From assembly GCF_900258035.1 (NCBI RefSeq), contig NZ_OGTP01000031.1, forward strand, positions 1 to 64,000: a stretch of DNA of 64,000 bases. Reading direction: 5' to 3'. A model generated the notes under the pieces. That model made no database searches. It was not told the origin of the DNA and saw only the letters and a list, made by a program, of their open reading frames with translations. The DNA is from Caballeronia novacaledonica (GTDB lineage Bacteria > Pseudomonadota > Gammaproteobacteria > Burkholderiales > Burkholderiaceae). The position numbers were made by a program, and so were the translations under genes. This document shows positions 1-8,905 of this stretch, one piece after another; the first letter of the stretch is position 1, and every line of letters starts with the position of its first letter.

Positions 1-77
1 AGGCGTGACGCCAAAACAGCGGCTCACTGCCGCAGCATAGTCTACTTCTGACCCGCGTTATTAGCGGGGGGATTACC

Positions 78-103
78 CTGGCAACACCGAAGTTCAAGTT
101 TGA
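78..103 (+). repeat. Left terminal inverted repeat (26 bp)
   Basis: The repeat begins CTGGCAACACCGAAGTT and ends AAGTTTGA. Its reverse complement occurs at 2478-2503 with one mismatch, a C here against a T there at the eighteenth position. A degenerate 16-bp direct repeat (AAGTTTGGC, G or T, GGTTGC) follows at 113-128 and 178-193. Confidence 0.75.
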
Positions 104-247
104 CATGCCGTGAAGTTTGGCGGGTTGCACGCGAAAAACTTTCCGAATCGACGCCTGAAGCCACACTTCACTGGCCAAAGTTTGGCTGGTTGCTCAATTT
201 TCGAAGAAGTTTGACGTTTGTACGGATTGTCGGCATGTCGGAGCCTT

Positions 248-500
248 ATGCAGCAAGACTCCGAGAAGCGAAGATTCGAAGGCATCCGGGTATTGGGAGT
301 TGCGAATGTAGTGCTGCTCGAATGCCTTCTCAATGATCCCAGACATCTCGTCGAGTGAAGCAATGGCGGCGCATCTTGCAGTAGAAACAGCGATGCCGTC
401 CACCCTCCTGTCGGACGCGTTGACTGAGGAACGACTCATCCACGCAGCCGTGGCACAAATACCTCGACCGCAACGCTTCGACGTCTTGAAAACTTTGCAT
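248..500 (-). pseudogene. Remnant of a RES-type N-terminal domain (HEPN/RES-NTD1-like)
   Basis: From an ATG at 500 the minus strand reads a short protein with the pattern RYLCHGCV, then CFYC, which resembles the two CxxC pairs that open HEPN/RES-NTD1 proteins. Near 350-370 the frame breaks. The expected continuation is found in the neighbouring frame as EKAFEQHYIRNSQ followed by PDAFE. After that the similarity stops and no RES toxin domain follows. I read it as a frameshifted, truncated fragment of a RES-domain protein whose toxic part has been lost. Family recognition is from memory of the motif, so the call is tentative. Confidence 0.4.
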
Positions 501-756
501 TGATCTACCATTGAATAAAAGGGAGCGCGGCGCCAAGAGTTCCTTCGCTACCGACCGGGCACGCGGACGTCGACGTCTGCGGGAAATGCCGGATTGTAGC
601 GCCGTGTCACGGGAGTTCACCCAACCTTCATCTTCCCAAAATCGAGCGTCGCGGTTGTGCCATCGACCCGATTCGATTTCCATCAAAACGTCAATCAGCT
701 AAGTCATGCTCGTTGGTGCGTTATCCAGCGCGAGATAATAAAATGTTCTCGGCCAA

Positions 757-1716
757 ATGATCTCCACCAATAAGATAAGGACAACATTCGTGCGCTGCAT
801 TTTCTGCAAACAAGACTCAAGTGAATCGCGCAGCGTCGAACACATCATGCCGGAGTCAATCGGTAGCCGTCGACGTGTTCTGCCACGAGGCGTGGTCTGC
901 GACAAGTGCAACAATTACTTCGCGCGGAAGGTCGAGCAACCGATTCTCAATCATCATTGGATGAGGAATTTACGCGCGTGGCATCAGGTGCCATCAAAGA
1001 AGGGCAAGCTTCCTTCCCTTCTTGGTCGTATCGCTGGGAGCGATGTACAGGTCAATATGCGACTCAGCGAAAGCGGGAGCATCCAACTCGGCACTGAAAA
1101 GCGTGGTGAAGCAGTTGTGCTTGGCGAGGCAATGCAGGATAACTTTCAGATGCCACTGGTCTTTACTATCGAGGATGTCGTTCCACAGCGAGAAATGTCG
1201 AGGTTTCTTGCCAAAATGGCTTTGGAGGCTTGCGCTGAGATCTTTGTTCGAGATGTCCGTCTTCTCGAAGAGATGATGGAGCAGCCGTTCTATGATTCCA
1301 TCCGCAATTTCGCGCGCTATGGAACAGGACCAGATATTTGGCCCTTCTGCCAACGAACAATCTTTCCTGCCGACACATTGATGCAAGACCCTACGACAAA
1401 CGAATGGGTCACGGCTGGTTTCGGATGCACGCTCTTCATGACCCGGCGGTCAGAGACTTTTTTCGCGTTTGTGCTGTATGGCGTTGAATTCGTTATCAAC
1501 GTTGGGGGGCCGTCGACAAAGGGCTATGAAGAATGGCTGGTGGAGCACAACCGAATCAGCCCACTTGTGGAGCGTTTGGGGTGCAGTCATGTTGTTAGAG
1601 GCGAGGGCAAAGATCGCAAGCATTATCTAGAGGGCAGCTTCGAAGGCATGAATGGGTTTGAATTCGATAAACAGCATGGGGCCGGACCGCGCCCAGCGGA
1701 TGAGTTCGAAGCTTAG
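757..1716 (+). CDS. HNH endonuclease-like protein
   Basis: This 319-residue protein has an N-terminal zinc-finger-like HNH core. A CIFC pair near residues 15-18 is followed by the VEHIMPESIG segment, where the His is the expected catalytic residue, and then by CDKCNNYF with the second Cys pair and the N-Y-F typical of such nucleases. The remaining roughly 240 residues have no domain I recognise and may set specificity. Comparable HNH proteins occur as lone genes in mobile or defence loci. The gene stands alone between two minus-strand pieces inside the inverted-repeat segment. No strong ribosome binding site precedes the ATG at 757, so the start is uncertain. The function is inferred from the HNH motif only. 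Confidence 0.65.
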   Translation: MISTNKIRTTFVRCIFCKQDSSESRSVEHIMPESIGSRRRVLPRGVVCDKCNNYFARKVEQPILNHHWMRNLRAWHQVPSKKGKLPSLLGRIAGSDVQVNMRLSESGSIQLGTEKRGEAVVLGEAMQDNFQMPLVFTIEDVVPQREMSRFLAKMALEACAEIFVRDVRLLEEMMEQPFYDSIRNFARYGTGPDIWPFCQRTIFPADTLMQDPTTNEWVTAGFGCTLFMTRRSETFFAFVLYGVEFVINVGGPSTKGYEEWLVEHNRISPLVERLGCSHVVRGEGKDRKHYLEGSFEGMNGFEFDKQHGAGPRPADEFEA

Positions 1717-2295
1717 CCAAGCAGAACTGCAAGCGCCCGACATAAAGAAGAGAACGGACGCTAAGGGCACGGTTTCTGGTCGTGCCCATCCCGACGGTAG
1801 ATTCCGGCCAATCATTTCACGCGGGTGTCGGCTTGCAAAGTTGCTACGACAGTGCTCTCGATCCACGATGGCATCTACAGTGTCAACTTTCAAATCTGGT
1901 GCTGAAATTTCTATTAATGACAAGTAGCCCTTGGCTAGACCTGCAGCCTCACCAAGCGTCTCCTGTGACATATTGATCGATGTCCGAAAGGCCGCGATAT
2001 TGTGAGCAACGGTTTGCGATAACGAGGCACGGGCCAGAAGGCGGCCGGACAGGTGGGGAGATTTCTCGAGTAACTGACTCGGATTCACGCCCATGAGGCT
2101 GGCGAGCGTATCAATTGTGCTCAGTCGAACATTGGCCGCCTTGGTTTCGATTAGAAACAGGGTATTTCGACTTATACCAGTGGCGGCCGCCACTGCGACC
2201 AGCGTTAGCTGTTTCGTTTCCCGGACATGTTTGACGGCGCGCGACAAGCGTGCGCTCGCGGTCCGGTCGTTGGCTTCTTCGCTTTTTTTCGTCAT
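1627..2295 (-). CDS. XRE-family transcriptional regulator with two HTH domains (3' end probably frameshifted)
   Basis: The protein of 222 residues carries two Cro/CI-type helix-turn-helix segments. The first is near residues 17-77 (core VAVAAATGISRNTLFLIE) and the second near 95-145 (MSQETLGEAAGLAKGYLSLI). Both look intact up to VDTVDAI. After this point, near nucleotide 1870, the reading frame becomes unlike any HTH tail and runs on to overlap the HNH gene by 90 bp. A one-base shift gives a short tail ending LQADTRVK and a stop at 1812, which removes the overlap. I infer a frameshift, or a sequencing error, in the last 20 or so codons. It may regulate the neighbouring element genes, but no operator was identified. 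Confidence 0.6.
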   Translation of the reverse strand: MTKKSEEANDRTASARLSRAVKHVRETKQLTLVAVAAATGISRNTLFLIETKAANVRLSTIDTLASLMGVNPSQLLEKSPHLSGRLLARASLSQTVAHNIAAFRTSINMSQETLGEAAGLAKGYLSLIEISAPDLKVDTVDAIVDREHCRSNFASRHPREMIGRNLPSGWARPETVPLASVLFFMSGACSSAWLSFELIRWARSGPMLFIEFKPIHAFEAAL

Positions 2296-2477
2296 CTAGT
2301 CGTCCGGCAGCGCACTGCGGACATCCGGTTTGGGAGCCCGGCAGCTCACGTCGCGCAGCAAGAACCGTTGAGTAAACGTGGAATGCCCACGACTCACTGA
2401 ATCGCAGGCATCGAAACTACTGAAATTCGGTCAATCTTACTGTGCAAAGGATGGGCGTGGGAACGCGAAGTTTGATT

Positions 2478-2503
2478 TCAAACTTAAACTTCGGTGTTGC
2501 CAG
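2478..2503 (-). repeat. Right terminal inverted repeat (26 bp)
   Basis: Read on the minus strand this is the partner of 78-103, with 25 of 26 identical bases. Immediately inside it a small palindrome (AAGTTTGAT followed by TTCAAACTT, 2468-2485) repeats the AAGTTTG core seen several times at the left end. Confidence 0.75.
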
Positions 2504-2530
2504 CAACGACAGCCAAAGCCAAAGAACCGG

Positions 2531-3931
2531 TCAAACAATCCCCGTAAGGTAATAAACGCCGATAACAAAAAACACAGCCAGCGTCTTAATAACGGTAACG
2601 GCAAAAATATCGCGATACGACTCCCGGTGCGTCAGCCCGGTAACCGCGAGCAGCGTGATAACCGCGCCGTTATGCGGCAGCGTATCCATGCCACCGGAGG
2701 CCATCGCCACGACCCGATGCAGCACCTCCAAAGGAATGTGCGCCGCCTGAGCACCGGCAATGAACGTATCCGACATCGCCGCAAGCGCGATACTCATCCC
2801 GCCCGACGCCGATCCCGTAATCCCGGCAAGCGCCGAAACCGAAATAGCCGCATTGACGAGCGGATTCGGGATGCTCTTCAGCGCATCGCTGACCACGATA
2901 AAGCCCGGCAATGCCGCAATCACACCGCCGAAGCCATATTCGGATGCCGTGTTCATCGCCGCGAGCAACGCGCCCGCCACCGCCGCCCGCGTGCCCACCG
3001 CGAACCGCTCCTTCACGCGCGAAAACGCCGTCAGCAAGACAAGCACGATACCCAGCAACAACGCGCCTTCGACCGCCCAGATCGCAACGACCGTCTTGAC
3101 CGCCGTGGTCACCGGCGCATGCACGCCCGGCAGCACCTCGGGCGGCACGGTGTAACTCGCGCCGTACCACGTCGGGATCCACTTGGTCAGCGCGAAATTC
3201 GCGACGCCGACGAGAATCAGCGGCGCAATCGCGAGCACCGGATTCGGCAGCGACGTCGATTCCACGCGCTCCGGCTCGTTCAGGAGCGACGTGCCGTAGC
3301 CTTCGCCTTTGGCCATCGCGGAGCGGCGGCGCCATTCGAGGAACGTCAGGCCGACCACGATGATGAACAGCGAGCCGATCACGCCGAGCCACGGCGCGGC
3401 CCAGCCGGTCGTCTTGAAGAACGTCGTCGGGATGATGTTCTGAATCTGCGGCGTGCCCGGCAGCGAATCCATCGTGAACGAGAACGCGCCCAGCGCAATC
3501 GCGCCCGGCATCAGCCGCTTCGGAATATTGCTCTGGCGATACATCTCCGCCGCGAACGGATACACCGCGAACACGACGACGAACAGCGACACCCCGCCAT
3601 AGGTGAGCAGCGCGCACACCGCGACGATCACCGCATTCACGCGCGACTTGCCGATATAGCGAATCGCGGCGGCGACGATCGACTCGGAGAAGCCCGACAG
3701 TTCGATGACCTTGCCGAACACCGCACCGAGCAGAAACACAGGAAAGTAGAGCTTCACGAAGCCGACCATCTTCTCCATGAAGATGCCGGAAAACACGGGC
3801 GCGACGGCGGCGGGATCGGTGAGGAGAACGGCCCCGAGCGCCGCGATCGGCGCGAAAAGAATGACGCTGTAGCCGCGATAGGCGGCGAGCATCAGGAACG
3901 CCAGAGCGGCGAGCACGATGATGAACGACAT
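2531..3931 (-). CDS. GntP-family permease (gluconate/hydroxy-acid H+ symporter)
   Basis: This 466-residue polytopic inner-membrane protein belongs to the GntP family, which imports gluconate or small hydroxy acids. Many hydrophobic segments are visible from the N-terminus (ATG at 3931 with GGAGA eight bases upstream) to the C-terminal ALAVFFVIGVYYLTGIV segment. Conserved family stretches include the LTYGGVSLFVVVF and SMDSLPGTPQ-like regions (here FTMDSLPGTPQIQN) and GGMDTLPHNGAV. It is transcribed divergently from a sigma-54 activator, and a good -24/-12 promoter lies 92 bp upstream. The substrate cannot be read from sequence. In Burkholderiales such permeases next to PAS/AAA+ regulators are often linked to 3-hydroxybutyrate or gluconate. 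Confidence 0.85.
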   Translation of the reverse strand: MSFIIVLAALAFLMLAAYRGYSVILFAPIAALGAVLLTDPAAVAPVFSGIFMEKMVGFVKLYFPVFLLGAVFGKVIELSGFSESIVAAAIRYIGKSRVNAVIVAVCALLTYGGVSLFVVVFAVYPFAAEMYRQSNIPKRLMPGAIALGAFSFTMDSLPGTPQIQNIIPTTFFKTTGWAAPWLGVIGSLFIIVVGLTFLEWRRRSAMAKGEGYGTSLLNEPERVESTSLPNPVLAIAPLILVGVANFALTKWIPTWYGASYTVPPEVLPGVHAPVTTAVKTVVAIWAVEGALLLGIVLVLLTAFSRVKERFAVGTRAAVAGALLAAMNTASEYGFGGVIAALPGFIVVSDALKSIPNPLVNAAISVSALAGITGSASGGMSIALAAMSDTFIAGAQAAHIPLEVLHRVVAMASGGMDTLPHNGAVITLLAVTGLTHRESYRDIFAVTVIKTLAVFFVIGVYYLTGIV

Positions 3932-4022
3932 TGAGTCTCCGTGAGTGGTTTGTTCTTTGCAACGTAGCGCGCTTCTTCTGGAAGCGCTGACGGCGCGCGG
4001 ATAATGCGCCGCGCGGGCACAA

Positions 4023-4038
4023 TGCAGGTTCCGTGCCA
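4023..4038 (-). promoter_or_regulatory. Sigma-54 (-24/-12) promoter of the GntP permease gene
   Basis: The minus strand reads TGGCACGGAACCTGCA. This keeps the TGGCAC and TGC elements with the five-base gap of the RpoN consensus (TTGC is CTGC here). It points at the permease start about 90 bp away and is flanked upstream by palindromes suited to the divergently encoded sigma-54 activator. Confidence 0.7.
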
Positions 4039-4100
4039 AAGCGTGAAAACGCTGGCGCGACGGGCATCGGGCGAGCATGCCATCGCAACGTTTCAACCGG

Positions 4101-4210
4101 ATGTCTCGGGATCGAGACATTTCGACCGCCCCATGCGGGTGCGCAGCTTGTCAAGACTAGTACAGATGCGGATTGCCGGCGAGTCTCGTGATTGAGATAT
4201 TTGTCTCTAT

Positions 4211-4220
<10 letters not shown>
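4101..4220. promoter_or_regulatory. Three related palindromes, probable activator binding sites
   Basis: A perfect inverted repeat ATGTCTCG-GGAT-CGAGACAT occupies 4101-4120. Related GTCTC...GAGA sites are at 4181-4200 (15 of 20 matching) and 4201-4220 (13 of 20). The first lies upstream of the -24/-12 element. The last covers the first possible start codon (4211) of the regulator, which suggests autoregulation and a true start at 4238. Confidence 0.5.
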
Positions 4221-5692
<1,472 letters not shown>

Positions 5693-5783
5693 CGGATTTT
5701 TACGGCCGCCAAACCGGCGCGAAAGCTGCGCGTGGCATACTCCCGAAATCGAAAATAACGACCAAGAATCAAAGGGGTACGGG

Positions 5784-6050
5784 ATGAAACGCGGGATGAG
5801 AACCGGCAGGGCAATCGGCCTTTCAGTCATGCTTGCGGGCGGCGCGTGGGCGCTTTCCGGATGCAGCAGCGCGCCGCCCCTTTTTTCCGCCGATGGTCGC
5901 CCGACGCAGCAGATCCAGTGTCCCACTTACAGCGGCTGGAGCAATTGCACCGACAACGCGAAGGCGCTCTGCCCGAGCGGCTATGACGTGCTCGGACAGT
6001 CGACCGAGAACAATCAGAACTCGCTGCTCATCGCCTGCAAGGGAGGCTAG
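5784..6050 (+). CDS. Small putative lipoprotein
   Basis: This 88-residue protein has a typical lipoprotein signal: basic start, hydrophobic GLSVMLAGGAWA and lipobox LSGC with the acylated Cys near residue 25. The mature part is short, has four further Cys that could form disulfides, and contains an AxCPSGYDV segment seen in small secreted Burkholderia proteins. The ATG at 5784 is preceded by AAAGGGG. No function can be assigned. It lies 91 bp after the sigma-54 activator and faces the lipocalin gene, whose stop is only 4 bp away. Confidence 0.7.
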   Translation: MKRGMRTGRAIGLSVMLAGGAWALSGCSSAPPLFSADGRPTQQIQCPTYSGWSNCTDNAKALCPSGYDVLGQSTENNQNSLLIACKGG

Positions 6051-6054
6051 GCGG

Positions 6055-6624
6055 TCAGCCTTGCTGCGTCTCGCGCAGCATCGTGACGTCGTAACCGAGC
6101 GCGCGCGTGCGCTCGATCAATGTGCGACGCAGTTCGGCCGAAGGCTTCGCCTCGCGCGTCAGAATCCACAGATATCGCCCGGTCGGCTCGCCGACGATGG
6201 ACCACGTGTAGTCGTCGGCGTGATCGAGAATCCAGTAGTCGCCGACATAGAACGGGCCGAAAAACGACACCTTCAATTTCGTTCCGTTCGATCCGGCGAC
6301 GATCTTCGCGCGTCCCTCCGCCGACCGGTACGCGCCGTTCACGCCGCCTTGCCGGCAAGCATTGACGACGGAGATGAGCCCGTCCTCGCGCCGCGCGTAA
6401 TTCGCCGTGACGGCTTCGCAATTGCGTTCGAAGCGGTTCTCGTAGCGCGCGAACTCGTGCCATTGACCGAGATAGCGATCGAGATCGACGGCTTTCGACG
6501 GTTCGGGCACGTCGTCGTTACCGCTTTTGCGCGTCCCGTTCGATGCGCACGCAGCCAGCGCGACGACGCCGCCGATCACAGCCAGCGCCGCGGCGCCGTA
6601 TGCCCAAGGTCTTCTGAGGTTCAT
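6055..6624 (-). CDS. blc: Outer-membrane lipocalin Blc-like lipoprotein
   Basis: The 189-residue product begins with a lipoprotein signal (lipobox LAAC near residue 26). It continues with the lipocalin signature LGQWHEFARYENRFERNC, an early Cys that usually pairs with a downstream one (VNACRQGG) and the closing pattern WILTRE. Bacterial Blc proteins are anchored in the outer membrane and bind fatty acids or lysophospholipids. It is convergent with the small lipoprotein gene. Length and motif order fit the family. Confidence 0.85.
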   Translation of the reverse strand: MNLRRPWAYGAAALAVIGGVVALAACASNGTRKSGNDDVPEPSKAVDLDRYLGQWHEFARYENRFERNCEAVTANYARREDGLISVVNACRQGGVNGAYRSAEGRAKIVAGSNGTKLKVSFFGPFYVGDYWILDHADDYTWSIVGEPTGRYLWILTREAKPSAELRRTLIERTRALGYDVTMLRETQQG

Positions 6625-7126
6625 GTTGCCCGGTGTGTGAGAAATGCGAAGGCAGACGGAGCAGCAAGCTTCGTTCCGTCCGCGCGCGGCTCCCGAAACC
6701 CCTCACCTTTCGCCCCGTCCGATGCCGCCCGCAAAAACCCGCGTGAGGCGCAAGTGGCTGTCCTGATTGGGTTTTATCGCGCGGTCGATGTTCGGCGACA
6801 AGACATTTGCCCGGCTCCCGAATCGCCTCACCTTAACCGGCGCACGTCGAATGAACGCGCTCCGCCGCGCCGCGACGGCGGCCCGAAGCGCCTACACGGC
6901 AAAAATGTCGAATACGTTAAAGAACAATGGCTTGCATCGTCCACTTAACAGAGTGAGTGAAATCGAAGCCATTCGATAACTCGTGGAAGAGTGAGTTGCA
7001 CGTTCATAAAGGGGCTCACCGTCGCGGCATTCCCGAAACTTCTCACCTGATGCTCCCGAACGCTCTCACCTTTCTGTCCGGGGTATCCTCTCGCTCTTCA
7101 CTTCTCGCGCCCAAAGCAGCCGCCTC
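6625..7126. other. Non-coding gap with four copies of a 20-bp motif
   Basis: No convincing gene lies between the lipocalin and the AEC carrier. The gap contains four same-strand copies of CTCCCGAA-N4-CTCACCTT: 6690-6709, 6815-6834, 7030-7049 (first base T instead of C; ends in TG) and 7053-7072. Their origin is unknown; they could be protein binding sites or relics of insertion-sequence ends. Confidence 0.5.
6690..7072 (+). repeat. Four direct repeats CTCCCGAA-N4-CTCACCTT
   Basis: Copies start at 6690, 6815, 7030 and 7053. The outer halves are almost invariant while the middle four bases differ in every copy (ACCC, TCGC, ACTT, CGCT). That pattern suggests a two-half protein binding site rather than simple duplication. 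Confidence 0.65.
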
Positions 7127-8107
7127 ATGCCTTCGCCGGTCTCCTTGCCTCACGCCTTCGCGCCGCTGCCTTCGCTTCTTACTCCACTCGCCACGATCAT
7201 CCTGCCGGTCTTCGGTCTCATCTTCGCGGGCTACGCCTGCCGCAAGCTGAACCGGCTCGGGCCGAGCGCCGCATCCGAGCTGAACCGCTTCGTCGTCTAT
7301 CTGGCGTTACCCGCGCTGCTCTTCGACATCATGGCCAAGACGCCGTGGAGCATGCTCGATCAGCCCGCGTTCATCGCCGCGTTCGGCATCGGGTCGGCGG
7401 CGATCTTTTTGCTGACGCTCATCGTGCGGCTCATGCAGTCGCGTCATCTCGCCGATGCCAGCATCGACGGATTGAACGCCGCGTATCCGAACACCGGCTT
7501 CGTCGGCTTGCCGCTCTGCATGCTCGCGTTCGGCAAGGAAAGCCTGGCGCCGGCCGTGATCGCGACGATCATCACCGTCTGCGTGATGTTCGCCGTGGCG
7601 ATCGTGCTGATCGAACTTGGATTGCAAACGGAGAAGCACATCGTCGCGACGCTCGGGCATGTGGCGAAGTCGCTGGTGAAAAATCCGTTGCTGATCGCGC
7701 CCGTGGCGGGCGCGTTGCTGAGCGGCTCGGGCGCGCACGTGCCCGAAGGCGCCGAGGCGCTGCTCAAGTTGCTGGGCGGCGCGGCGAGCCCTTGTGCGCT
7801 CGTCGCGCTCGGTCTTTTTCTCGGCGCGAAGGGCGAAGCGCGTGCCGTCGGGACGACGAGCGCGCTCGTGACGCTCAAGCTCGTCGCGCAGCCGCTTTTG
7901 ACCTGGTGGCTGGCCTTCCATGTGTTCAGCCTGCCGCCGTTGTGGGCGAAGACCGCCGTGATTCTGAGCGCGCTGCCGACCGGGACCGGCCCGTTCATGC
8001 TCGCCGAGTTTTATCGACGCGAGGGCGGCGTGACATCGAGCGCCATTCTCTTCTCGACCGTGATTTCGCTCGTCACGGTCACGCTCTGTCTTACCTCGTT
8101 GCGCTGA
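7127..8107 (+). CDS. AEC-family transporter (auxin efflux carrier-like permease)
   Basis: A 326-residue inner-membrane protein with about ten hydrophobic segments, starting TIILPVFGLIFAGYACRKLN. The helix break and the internal motif NAAYPNTGFVGLPL are diagnostic of the AEC (auxin efflux carrier / malonate, lactate permease) family. The second half repeats the fold and ends SAILFSTVISLVTVTL. Bacterial members transport small carboxylates; the substrate here is unknown. The gene stands alone, with the repeat-rich gap upstream and a terminator for the converging DUF4148 gene downstream. Confidence 0.85.
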   Translation: MPSPVSLPHAFAPLPSLLTPLATIILPVFGLIFAGYACRKLNRLGPSAASELNRFVVYLALPALLFDIMAKTPWSMLDQPAFIAAFGIGSAAIFLLTLIVRLMQSRHLADASIDGLNAAYPNTGFVGLPLCMLAFGKESLAPAVIATIITVCVMFAVAIVLIELGLQTEKHIVATLGHVAKSLVKNPLLIAPVAGALLSGSGAHVPEGAEALLKLLGGAASPCALVALGLFLGAKGEARAVGTTSALVTLKLVAQPLLTWWLAFHVFSLPPLWAKTAVILSALPTGTGPFMLAEFYRREGGVTSSAILFSTVISLVTVTLCLTSLR

Positions 8108-8113
8108 GCACGC

Positions 8114-8144
8114 AAAAAAACGCCCGATGCAAGCGCACCGGGCG
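8114..8144 (-). terminator. Rho-independent terminator for the DUF4148 gene
   Basis: On the minus strand a CGCCCG/CGGGCG hairpin (8121-8126 with 8139-8144) is followed by a run of seven T. It lies about 75 bp past the DUF4148 stop codon and just after the AEC carrier stop. Confidence 0.65.
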
Positions 8145-8218
8145 AAACCACCTTCTGTTCGACGGTGGAGGAGGGCCAGTTCAGACTGCTTCCTCTGATT
8201 CGTTCAAATCGATGCTGC

Positions 8219-8458
8219 TTATCGCGTGGCGCTGGCGTCGCGGTTGTCGGCGCGAAGTTGCGCGTGCCGCTCCTGATACGGACGCAACTGCGGATAGCTC
8301 AGCGAATTGACGGCTTCCAGATCGCCCGCGCGGCGTGCGCTCGCGAGTTCCGCCTTCACTTCCGCGCGAGACTTTCCCGCCGATGTCGATTGCGCGAAAG
8401 CCGGAGCGGTGGCGAGCAGCGCGGACAAAACCAGACCGCCGATCAGTGCGTTTTTCAT
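8219..8458 (-). CDS. DUF4148 family small secreted protein
   Basis: A 79-residue product with a cleavable signal peptide (KNALIGGLVLSALLATAPAFA) and a short mature part. The mature part has the DUF4148 pattern KSRAEVKAELASARRAGDL followed by SYPQLRPYQ. The family is common in Burkholderia and Ralstonia, often in many copies, and has no known function. The ATG at 8458 follows AGGAGA at good spacing. A terminator lies downstream. Confidence 0.82.
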   Translation of the reverse strand: MKNALIGGLVLSALLATAPAFAQSTSAGKSRAEVKAELASARRAGDLEAVNSLSYPQLRPYQERHAQLRADNRDASATR

Positions 8459-8905
8459 GCGAAGTCTCCTGGATGCGGGTGCGTCGGCACCGACGCTTGA
8501 AGTGCAGTCTAGGAGCATTCCTATTGGACAAAAATACCGATTGAGCCAACACATTGTTGTCCAGAGTGGATGAATGCTGGCCCGCGTAACGCAAAATGAG
8601 CGCGCCCGGAGGCCGTCATGTTTCGTTTACGAATCAAAAACTAAACAGAATGGAGGTTACGCCCGACTTATCCACAGATTCTGTGGATAACCGTGGGGAT
8701 AGCTCATCGGGAACCGCGCGGCGTGGCGGTGTAAGGTACATTGCTCAATTCGTCGCAAAAATAGTCCGGGACGCATGCGCGGACCCTCGGAGACGATCGA
8801 CCCGCGATGCGCCTATCATGTGCACGCGCGTCGTTCGAAGACGGCGTTTCCGGACAGGTCATCGTCCGGGTCATCAACCTTTTCATCCTTCACGGGGAAG
8901 ATGTC
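8459..8905. other. Non-coding gap holding a DnaA box pair
   Basis: No gene is supported here. Open frames are short or rich in Arg/Pro and lack ribosome binding sites. The one clear element is the inverted pair of DnaA boxes at 8668-8690. Confidence 0.5.
8668..8690. promoter_or_regulatory. Inverted pair of perfect DnaA boxes
   Basis: TTATCCACA (8668-8676) and its exact reverse complement TGTGGATAA (8682-8690) are separated by five bases. Each matches the strict E. coli-type DnaA box. No dnaA, dnaN, parAB or rep gene is nearby, so a replication origin is unlikely. A DnaA-regulated promoter or a titration or reactivation site is more plausible. Confidence 0.6.

Larger units (their letters stand above)
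78..2503. mobile_element. Putative non-autonomous element or small island bounded by inverted repeats
   Basis: The segment is bounded by two 26-bp sequences in inverted orientation (78-103 and 2478-2503) that match at 25 of 26 positions. AAGTTTGRC-like subrepeats recur just inside both ends, at 96-104, 113-121, 178-186 and 207-215 on the left and 2468-2485 on the right. This layout resembles transposon ends that carry several transposase binding sites. Inside are a broken RES-type fragment, an HNH nuclease gene and an XRE regulator. No transposase or recombinase is present, so the unit would need one in trans. I see no target-site duplication next to the repeats. The right repeat lies 27 bp beyond the stop codon of the GntP permease gene. 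Confidence 0.5.

Noticed and set aside
2378..3934. Long Arg/His-rich reading frame opposite the GntP permease
   Set aside because: It is a shadow of the permease gene in high-GC DNA; no domain, no ribosome binding site, and the permease frame has clear helices.
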